Below are positions 1 through 4,653 of a DNA stretch of 8,776 nt, one piece after another. The stretch lies in contig DATBFY010000416.1 of NCBI GenBank assembly GCA_036558265.1, positions 1-8,776 of the forward strand, in the 5' to 3' direction. Numbering within the stretch: the stretch's first letter is position 1; each line of letters opens with the position of its first letter. A model generated the notes under the pieces. The model was not told where the DNA came from. It searched no databases and worked only from the letters and a program-made list of their open reading frames with translations. A program made the position numbers and the translations under genes. This stretch comes from RYN-433 sp036558265. GTDB taxonomy: Bacteria > Planctomycetota > Phycisphaerae > Tepidisphaerales > Tepidisphaeraceae.

Positions 1-353
1 CCCGCCGCCCAAAAACTCGGACCTCGATCCAGGAATCGCCGCGCCAGCAGGTAGATCGCCAGCACGGTGGACGTATCGAGGATCGCATGCACCACACGAA
101 CGGCCCGCACGCTCCCCCCGCACACCGCGATCAACAGCGGATAGCCTGGCGTGCGATAGGCGTAAACGTCCTGGTCGAACCGATCATCGTGGAACTTCAG
201 CTCATGAGAGGAAAGCAGATTTCTGCCGAGTTGAAGGTACTCAAATTGATCGCCGAGGCGCGGATCGGGTTGTCCGTGCTGGGACATGACCCAACCAAGG
301 CGCAGGCTGAACGCGCAAGCGCAGAGGAGCACTGGCCCAAAATGTCGGCGCAT
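1..353 (-). CDS. GT39/ArnT-like membrane glycosyltransferase, N-terminal part (runs off the left edge)
   Basis: This reading frame is open from the ATG at 353 to the first base of the window, giving 117 residues. It starts with a hydrophobic segment (about residues 6-22, PVLLCACAFSLRLGWVM). A short extracytoplasmic stretch follows with D35, then EYLQLGRNLL, YRTPGYPLLIAV and finally IYLLARRF. An Arg at the end of the first helix, an Asp, Y-x-x-L-G-x-N-L-L, and R-x-P-G-Y-P-x-L-I are the usual N-terminal landmarks of the PMT/ArnT-like family. Those enzymes are multi-pass membrane proteins that move sugars from polyprenyl-phosphate donors to lipid, glycan or protein acceptors on the outer face of the membrane. 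The Asp before EYLQLG is the likely counterpart of the family's catalytic acidic residue. The ATG lies 2 bases after the stop of the HNH gene, so the two are probably co-transcribed. The acceptor cannot be guessed. The family call is fairly safe despite the truncation. Confidence 0.8.
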   Translation of the reverse strand, partial: MRRHFGPVLLCACAFSLRLGWVMSQHGQPDPRLGDQFEYLQLGRNLLSSHELKFHDDRFDQDVYAYRTPGYPLLIAVCGGSVRAVRVVHAILDTSTVLAIYLLARRFLDRGPSFWAA

Positions 354-355
354 CG

Positions 356-745
356 TCACGGTAAGCCAATCTTGGCGCGGTACTGAAGACGGTTACGCGT
401 GTTCATCTGGAGAAGCCCAACCGTCGCGCGCCCTACAGCCGTCCGGCCTGCGATTCTGTGTCCGTCCCAACCGAAGTGCGTACTCCAAACGTCCACGCGC
501 GGATTGAATAGAGGGACGGTCTGTCCCGTCTGTGGATCGATCGCGCTGAGATTTGGACCCTTATGGAAGTTGCACCGATCGCACGCGAGCGCCAAATTGC
601 CGGGATCGTCCGTCCCGTGATGCTGCCTGGCGATGATGTGTTCGATATGAAAAGTGGATTGCGGCACCGCAGCTTGAGGCATCAGACAATATTCGCAGCG
701 ATCCTGGGCCCGGATCCGAACACGTTCACGAGTGGCGGCGTCCAT
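356..745 (-). CDS. HNH endonuclease (small, free-standing)
   Basis: This 129-residue protein is nearly all HNH fold. A zinc-binding knuckle is formed by C17-x-x-C20 and C55-x-x-C58. The catalytic core reads H33-x-E35-H36, then N50 in GNLALAC, then N59-x-H61-K62. The tail carries PLFNPR (78-83), HFGWDG (90-95), a GRTAVGRATV stretch and LLQMN, a pattern I know from stand-alone HNH proteins of cyanobacteria and planctomycetes. HNH proteins cut DNA with a single metal ion; the biological target of this group is not established. All catalytic and zinc residues are present, so it should be active. Its ATG overlaps the stop of the upstream 87-residue gene in a TAATG arrangement, which suggests translational coupling. 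The glycosyltransferase gene follows after 2 bases. Possible roles are mobile-element remnant, defence nuclease or half of a toxin-antitoxin-like pair; the sequence does not decide between them. Confidence 0.9.
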   Translation of the reverse strand: MDAATRERVRIRAQDRCEYCLMPQAAVPQSTFHIEHIIARQHHGTDDPGNLALACDRCNFHKGPNLSAIDPQTGQTVPLFNPRVDVWSTHFGWDGHRIAGRTAVGRATVGLLQMNTRNRLQYRAKIGLP

Positions 746-1008
746 TAGGCGCTGCGCCGGGCAAGAGCCGAACGGGCAGTGGCCTGCACAATGCCGATCA
801 GATCAACGGCTTCGATGTACTCGGCATATTCGGTGCGTTCCTCTTCAGTGAGCAATCCCTCGTTCGCCTTTTCCGCCAGTTCCGCGGCACGCGCTTGCGT
901 TGCCTCATCGAACCGGAATCTCACAACACGCTCCAGTGCTTCTCGCGGCAGAAGGTCTGCGAAGGGATCGATGAACCGATCCAGGTAAGTGGTTTGTTTC
1001 ACCGCCAT
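745..1008 (-). CDS. Small helical protein of unknown function, partner of the HNH nuclease
   Basis: This protein has 87 residues from the ATG at 1008 (MAVKQTTYLDRF). The centre is charged and helical: VVRFRFDEATQARAAELAEKANEG (about 28-51), then LLTEEERTEYAEYIEAVDLI and IVQATARSAL. The order FRxDE, ELAEKANEG, LTxEERxEY, DLI, QAxAR resembles small proteins I recall being encoded directly before HNH endonucleases in planctomycetes and cyanobacteria. Its function is unknown; an antitoxin, chaperone or DNA-targeting subunit for the nuclease is conceivable. The stop codon shares one base with the HNH start (TAATG), so translation is probably coupled. A second in-frame ATG lies 9 bases upstream (1017). 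I prefer 1008 because a perfect TATAAT ends 7 bases before it, which would put the transcript start at or next to that ATG. The frame continues open upstream to 1212 but the extra residues look like noise. Confidence 0.8.
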   Translation of the reverse strand: MAVKQTTYLDRFIDPFADLLPREALERVVRFRFDEATQARAAELAEKANEGLLTEEERTEYAEYIEAVDLIGIVQATARSALARRSA

Positions 1009-1015
1009 TACCGGC

Positions 1016-1021
1016 ATTATA
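1016..1021 (-). promoter_or_regulatory. Consensus -10 box for the HNH operon, probably giving a leaderless mRNA
   Basis: Read on the minus strand this is a perfect TATAAT, followed by the 7 bases GCCGGTA and the ATG at 1008. A start site 6-7 bases downstream of the -10 would fall on or beside that ATG. No Shine-Dalgarno sequence is present. A -35 box is not clear: GAAGCA at 1039-1044 is correctly spaced (17 bases) but matches the consensus only in its last two bases. On the opposite strand TTGTTT (994-999) with TTATAC or TATACC (1017-1023) could form an overlapping, weaker promoter towards the GTPase gene. Confidence 0.5.
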
Positions 1022-1081
1022 CCACCTACGCATCGGAATGCTTCCCCTTTTCCCCCACCAAGCTTAACCTTCACCACAACA

Positions 1082-2842
1082 ATGTCCTTCCGCGAGTCGA
1101 AGCTCGATTCCACCCTCGCACGCCTCGAACAGGCCCTGCTCGCCCTGCGCGCGCGCACGTCCGGCCCCGTCGCCAACGCGCTCGATCGCTGGCGGAGCGA
1201 CGCCCAGGCCATCCGCTTTCACCTGGGCGACGACGCCACCGATCGCCCAATGCTCATCGCGATCCTCGGCGGCACCGGCACGGGCAAATCGACCCTCGTG
1301 AACCGCCTCCTGGGCGCCAACGTCACCGCCACCAGCTTCCGCCGGACCTTCACCTCCGGCGCCGTCGCCATCGCTTCGGACGACAAGAACCTCCCGCCCC
1401 GCTGGCTTGCGATCGAACATCGCGTCGTCTCCGGCCCCGACGTTCCGGCGCGCGGGCAGGTGGACGCCCTCGCCGTCGTAAAGGACCACCGCGAATTCAG
1501 CCAGAAGGTCACCCTGGTCGATACCCCCGACCTCGACGGGGACCAGCCCATGCACCATGCCCAGGCCGACCGCGTCTTCCGCTGGGGGCAGGCCATTGTC
1601 TTCCTGGTCACCCCCGAGAAGTACCAGATGACCGAGCTGCTCCCCTACTACCGCCTGGCGAAGCGCTACGCGGTGCCGGCTCTGTTCGTCATGAACAAGG
1701 CCGAGGAGCCGGGCGTCGTCGAGGATTTCGCCAAGCAGCTAGCCGACCGGGACCTCGCGGATGCCAAGGTTTTCGCCATCCCGCGGGATGACGCCGCCTA
1801 TGAGCCCGCGCGCGAGCAGAGTTTGCCGGCGCTGCGGGAGGCGATTCTGGGGATTTCCCGGCCGGAAAAGGGGGAATTCCGCGAGGGCCTGGCGCGCCGA
1901 TCGATGGACCTGCTGGGCCGCCTCCAGGACCAGATCGTCGCCCCCTTGCGGGATGAGCGCCGCCAGGCCGATGCCCTCATCGCCGCCATCCGCGCCCTCG
2001 AAACGCCGGGCCTGGGCATTGACGTCAACCCGATCACCCAGGGCCTGCAGCGCCGTCTGCAGCAGCGGTCGGTCCTCTACCTGATGGGCCCTCAGCGGGT
2101 TCTGGAGCGCGTCCGCCAGATGCCGGGGATGATGATGCGCATGCCGCGCACCCTCTGGGACGTGGTCATCAAGGGACAGGGCGTGCGCCTGCGCAATCCC
2201 GACCAGGTCCCCGCCGTCAAGGTCGAGGCCGGCCTCAACGGCCAATCGGTGCCCGATTTCCAGGCCGCCGTCAGCGACCAGTTCGCCGTCGTCCAGTCAC
2301 GCATCGAGGACGTGGTGCGCTCCAGCCCTACCGGGCAGCGCTGGCTGACCGCCAACGATCCGACGTACAAAGCCGCGCGGATGGAGCCCACGGCCGCGGG
2401 CAAGATCGCGTCGGAGGAACTGGCCGAACTCGAAAAATGGCTCGAACAGCGCTGGAACGCCACGCCGCGGGACACGCTGCTGCTCATGCGCCTCCTGCGC
2501 CACCTGCCCGGCGGCGAAAAGCTCACCCGGTGGACCGAGGCCGCCCCGTACCTGCTGGCCGTCGTCGTCGCCACGCACCACGCGATGTTCGGCCCGGTGG
2601 ACCTGATCGTGCTGGGGGGCTTCTCGCTGGCGACGTGGCTGACCGAGAAACTGAGCAACGAGGTCGCCACCCGCACCCGCGCCACCAACCGCCGCATCGC
2701 CGAGCGCTTCAGCGAGTTGGCGCACCGGCAGATCGCCCAGGTCGCCGACTGGATCGACGCGCAAGCGCCCAGCACGAGGGAACTCGACGACCTGGAACAC
2801 GCGGGCGAGGAGCTGTACTCGGTTGTGGGAGAGAACGGATAA
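1082..2842 (+). CDS. Large membrane-associated P-loop GTPase 1 (dynamin-like organisation)
   Basis: This is a 586-residue protein. The GTPase domain spans about residues 55-260: G1 GGTGTGKST (63-71), TSF (84-86) followed by candidate G2 threonines T89/T91, G3 DTPDLD (147-152), and G4 NKAE (205-208). Two points are odd. The Gly of DxxG is Asp, and the NKxD Asp is Glu, which may alter guanine selectivity or hydrolysis. PEKY (178-181) precedes G4 by 24 residues and is shared with GTPase 2. A long helical region follows, with a Met-rich amphipathic patch (347-354). A hydrophobic hairpin (about 488-524, YLLAVVVATHHAMFGPVDLIVLGG) and a helical tail complete it. GTPase head, helical stalk, membrane hairpin and tail is the layout of bacterial dynamin-like proteins, but sequence alone does not prove that family. 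The ATG at 1082 lacks a Shine-Dalgarno; residues encoded upstream look non-coding. The stop codon lies inside a hairpin repeat. Confidence 0.88.
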   Translation: MSFRESKLDSTLARLEQALLALRARTSGPVANALDRWRSDAQAIRFHLGDDATDRPMLIAILGGTGTGKSTLVNRLLGANVTATSFRRTFTSGAVAIASDDKNLPPRWLAIEHRVVSGPDVPARGQVDALAVVKDHREFSQKVTLVDTPDLDGDQPMHHAQADRVFRWGQAIVFLVTPEKYQMTELLPYYRLAKRYAVPALFVMNKAEEPGVVEDFAKQLADRDLADAKVFAIPRDDAAYEPAREQSLPALREAILGISRPEKGEFREGLARRSMDLLGRLQDQIVAPLRDERRQADALIAAIRALETPGLGIDVNPITQGLQRRLQQRSVLYLMGPQRVLERVRQMPGMMMRMPRTLWDVVIKGQGVRLRNPDQVPAVKVEAGLNGQSVPDFQAAVSDQFAVVQSRIEDVVRSSPTGQRWLTANDPTYKAARMEPTAAGKIASEELAELEKWLEQRWNATPRDTLLLMRLLRHLPGGEKLTRWTEAAPYLLAVVVATHHAMFGPVDLIVLGGFSLATWLTEKLSNEVATRTRATNRRIAERFSELAHRQIAQVADWIDAQAPSTRELDDLEHAGEELYSVVGENG

Positions 2843-2890
2843 AACATAAAGACATAAAACATAAGGCGCCATCGATTGCGCCTTATGTTT
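2840..2890 (+). repeat. Hairpin repeat element, copy A (inverted partner at 4584-4633)
   Basis: An AT-rich tail (2840-2856, TAAAACATAAAGACATA) leads into a perfect stem of 13 pairs: AAACATAAGGCGC (2857-2869) with GCGCCTTATGTTT (2878-2890), around an 8-base loop. ACATAA occurs three times in the left part. Bases 2840-2868 (29 bases) are identical to the reverse complement of 4605-4633. The first three bases are the TAA stop of GTPase 1. No U-run follows the hairpin, so it is not a classical terminator in the plus direction. It resembles REP-like extragenic palindromes. Confidence 0.85.
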
Positions 2891-2905
2891 GAATGCTCTT
2901 CTCGG

Positions 2906-2962
2906 CACCGATCTCACCGATGAACACCGATCAATACCGAATCCAATGGGTATTTATCGGTG
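2906..2962. repeat. CACCGAT short-period repeat with hairpin
   Basis: CACCGAT occurs at 2906-2912, 2915-2921 and 2925-2931, followed by TACCGA at 2935-2940, so the period is 9-10 bases. The last full copy is also the left arm of an inverted repeat: CACCGATCAATACC (2925-2938) against GGTATTTATCGGTG (2949-2962), 13 of 14 positions paired, with a 10-base loop. I recall similar CACxGATGAACAC-type dispersed repeats in planctomycetes and verrucomicrobia, but cannot confirm identity here. It belongs to a different repeat family from the copy A hairpin that ends 15 bases upstream. Confidence 0.75.
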
Positions 2963-3010
2963 ACTTCGGTGGCTACTTCTTTGAGAATCCCAGCAGCGCA
3001 ACATGAACCG

Positions 3011-3538
3011 ATGGCACTGGATCACTGGCCCACGATCGTCCTCTTGCGCCGTGTCCCGGACTCTCGGGACCGGGCGGCACTCGAACGCGCCGTGCAACGG
3101 GCGGTCGCCTCGGCGGCACCGGCTAACTCGGTGCTCCGATACGCCGGCGCAAACGCGGCGGGCATGACCTACTATGAATGGCGCCTCGGCAAGGTGACCT
3201 GTCACATCGGCCAGTGCTCGGCCCGGTTCCGCGATGTCGGCGGGGTGATCGACGCTTCGCTCGGCCGCGTCGTCGAGTGGCACGACCGCGACGCCGGCGT
3301 CCCGAACAACCCCGTCCTGCGCGCCGCATGGGACGCGCACGCCGCATGGACTTACGTGGACGCACTGGACACGGCGCCCGACTGCCTTCCCCCGCTGCTC
3401 CGCCTGTCGGCCGAACTGATCGATGACGACTGCCTGCTCGTGTGGGATTGCCAAGGGATTCGTCCGCCGCGCGGGCCGATGGCGTTACTCGCGCCTGCGG
3501 TGCGGACCGCGTTGGCATCGGGTCGCTGGCCGGACTGA
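3011..3538 (+). CDS. Conserved-looking hypothetical protein, cytoplasmic, unknown function
   Basis: This 175-residue protein from the ATG at 3011 belongs to no family I can name. It is mixed alpha/beta with no signal peptide or membrane segment. It opens with a probable beta strand (TIVLLRRVP, 8-16), an Ala-rich helix (RAALERAVQRAVASAA) and YYEWRLGKVTCHIG (54-67). It ends with HAAWTYVDAL (110-119), LLRLSAELIDDDCLLVWDCQGIR (129-151) and a final helix. The ordered hydrophobic pattern and coding-like composition argue for a real gene. The frame extends to a GTG at 2960, but that start lies inside the CACCGAT hairpin, so the ATG is preferred; no clear Shine-Dalgarno is seen. The stop lies 15 bases from the stop of the convergent gene at 3554-4357. 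Both sit between the inverted hairpin elements that separate the two GTPase genes. Confidence 0.7.
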   Translation: MALDHWPTIVLLRRVPDSRDRAALERAVQRAVASAAPANSVLRYAGANAAGMTYYEWRLGKVTCHIGQCSARFRDVGGVIDASLGRVVEWHDRDAGVPNNPVLRAAWDAHAAWTYVDALDTAPDCLPPLLRLSAELIDDDCLLVWDCQGIRPPRGPMALLAPAVRTALASGRWPD

Positions 3539-3553
3539 CGGTCAGCGCACACC

Positions 3554-4357
3554 CTATGGCTCGTCGGATTCGCCCTTCGCCGGATCGAACGGTCCCCAGC
3601 GCCGTTCCAGTTCCGCCGCGGCGGTCGCTATCGGCCCGTTCACCGCCACGAGCGTGACCGAGTCGTCCGATTGCAACCTCAGGCGAAGCCGTCCGCCCCC
3701 ACCGCGCTCACCCAGTTCATAACGGAACCAGACCGTGGACGGGTCGGTCGCATCGACTACGCCCCCGAAGATTCTTAACGGCAGATTGGTCGCCACGACG
3801 ATTGCGCGGTCGAATCCGACGTTCCGGACGAGTCGCGGCCGGCCGAAGAAGCCGCCCGGATCGACGACGGTGACGCCGACCCTTAGCGCCTTGAACCCAC
3901 CTTCGAAGCCCGCCCAGGACGACCCGACCGAACCCAGCGCGACGAGCCGCTCCTTCCGGCCGACTGACAGTCGGAAGACGGCGATGCGACCGAAGGCCAG
4001 CAGACCGGCTCGGGACGCGAGCCCGTCCCACGCGCGGACCCGGTGCTCGGCGGCGATGTCCGCGTAGGAGTACGTTTGGTCGTACTCGTCACCACGCGTC
4101 GCCAGGAGCGCCCGCGCCCGCTGGGGGTCACCCTCGAAGAGCACCTTGCCGGGGGAGACGCGGTCATTCAGACAGTCTGTCACCGCCCGCCGAATCTGCC
4201 ACCGCTCGACCAACGGCTTGCGCGCCCAAGCGGCCGCCAACGCGACGGCAACCACGAGCACGGTCGTCACCAGCGCGCGGCGGCGGCGCTTCAAATACGT
4301 CCGACGATTGATCGGTTCGCAGGGCAGGGATCCGTAGCGCGACTCCATCTGCAACAT
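3554..4357 (-). CDS. Single-pass membrane protein of unknown function
   Basis: This 267-residue protein has a basic cytoplasmic N-terminus (NRRTYLKRRRR, 17-27) followed by one membrane helix (about 28-44, ALVTTVLVVAVALAAAW). The positive-inside rule places residues 46-267 outside the cytoplasm. There is no signal-peptidase or lipobox site, so the helix is probably an anchor. The exterior part starts with a helical segment (ERWQIRRAVTDCLNDRV). It continues as a beta-rich region with alternating hydrophobic residues (RIAVFRLSVGRKERLVALGSV, RVGVTVVDPGGFFG, DRAIVVATNLPLRIFGG) and ends in ELERRWGPFDP. I do not recognise the fold. The ATG at 4357 has a GAAGG 6 bases upstream, which supports it over a second in-frame ATG at 4348. 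It converges on the 3011-3538 gene with 15 bases between the stops, and lies inside the segment bounded by the inverted hairpins. Confidence 0.75.
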   Translation of the reverse strand: MLQMESRYGSLPCEPINRRTYLKRRRRALVTTVLVVAVALAAAWARKPLVERWQIRRAVTDCLNDRVSPGKVLFEGDPQRARALLATRGDEYDQTYSYADIAAEHRVRAWDGLASRAGLLAFGRIAVFRLSVGRKERLVALGSVGSSWAGFEGGFKALRVGVTVVDPGGFFGRPRLVRNVGFDRAIVVATNLPLRIFGGVVDATDPSTVWFRYELGERGGGGRLRLRLQSDDSVTLVAVNGPIATAAAELERRWGPFDPAKGESDEP

Positions 4358-4583
4358 GAGGAACCTTCAGGTTCGGACAGCTTACCTGGTTCGCGCCTAT
4401 TCCGGTGGTTTTAAAATTCGTGCCCCACACGTGTTCGACGTCTGAAATGCTCGCCGGGTTCGGGCACTGACAGGGGATTGCTGGCGATCGCACTGACTCC
4501 CGCTTTCTCCATGCCGGTCAGCGCGGCCAAGCGCCAGCCTCAATAGCCTTAACGGCTCCTTTTGGTACATAATCCCGAAGATG
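4358..4583. other. Intergenic region upstream of the membrane-protein gene
   Basis: This is the divergent spacer between the minus-strand membrane-protein gene and the copy B hairpin. Next to the ATG at 4357 is an inverted repeat (described separately). ACACGTGT at 4427-4434 is a perfect 8-base palindrome. TTTTAAAATT at 4409-4418 is a short AT-rich patch. I see no convincing -10/-35 pair in either direction, no tRNA and no likely small gene. Confidence 0.5.
4361..4374 (-). promoter_or_regulatory. Short inverted repeat overlapping the ribosome binding site
   Basis: GAACCT (4361-4366) and AGGTTC (4369-4374) are perfect reverse complements separated by 2 bases. In the mRNA of the minus-strand gene the GAAGG Shine-Dalgarno-like sequence falls inside this palindrome, just before the ATG at 4357. 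A dimeric repressor site is possible; chance is also possible at this length. Confidence 0.35.
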
Positions 4584-4633
4584 TAAAACAAGAGGCGGCC
4601 ATCCCGCCTTATGTTTTATGTCTTTATGTTTTA
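4584..4633 (-). repeat. Hairpin repeat element, copy B (inverted partner of 2840-2890)
   Basis: Bases 4605-4633 are the exact reverse complement of 2840-2868 (29 bases). The hairpin arms are TAAAACAAGAGGCGG (4584-4598) and CCGCCTTATGTTTTA (4604-4618), with 13 of 15 pairs and a 5-base loop. The innermost pair is G-C here and C-G in copy A, a compensatory swap that keeps the stem. The AT-rich tail (4619-4633) points to GTPase 2, whose ATG is 20 bases further on, so the element lies in its leader or promoter region. Confidence 0.85.
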
Positions 4634-4641
4634 CGCACTCT

Positions 4642-4645
4642 GGAG
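4642..4645 (+). promoter_or_regulatory. Shine-Dalgarno (GGAG) for GTPase 2
   Basis: GGAG sits 8 bases before the ATG at 4654 and supports that start. The in-frame ATG at 4618 lies within the copy B repeat and has no such signal. Confidence 0.6.
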
Positions 4646-4653
4646 CCCCCCGG

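Noticed and set aside
87..386. Plus-strand frame at the left edge
   Set aside because: It is antisense to the glycosyltransferase, which has clear family motifs.
989..1081. Upstream ATG for GTPase 1 at 989
   Set aside because: The 31 extra residues (Pro/Thr-rich) overlap the divergent small gene and have no protein-like pattern.
1009..1212. N-terminal extension of the 87-residue protein
   Set aside because: The added residues are Arg/Ser-rich, cross the -10 box and overlap the divergent GTPase gene.
2857..2890. Intrinsic terminator for GTPase 1
   Set aside because: The stem is good but GAATGC follows instead of a T-run; termination by another route is possible.
2960..3010. GTG start for the 175-residue gene
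   Set aside because: It falls within the CACCGAT hairpin arm and has no ribosome binding site.
2840..4633. Composite transposon with terminal inverted repeats
   Set aside because: No transposase or recombinase lies inside, and I saw no target-site duplication outside the repeats. A cassette remains possible but a classical transposon is not supported.
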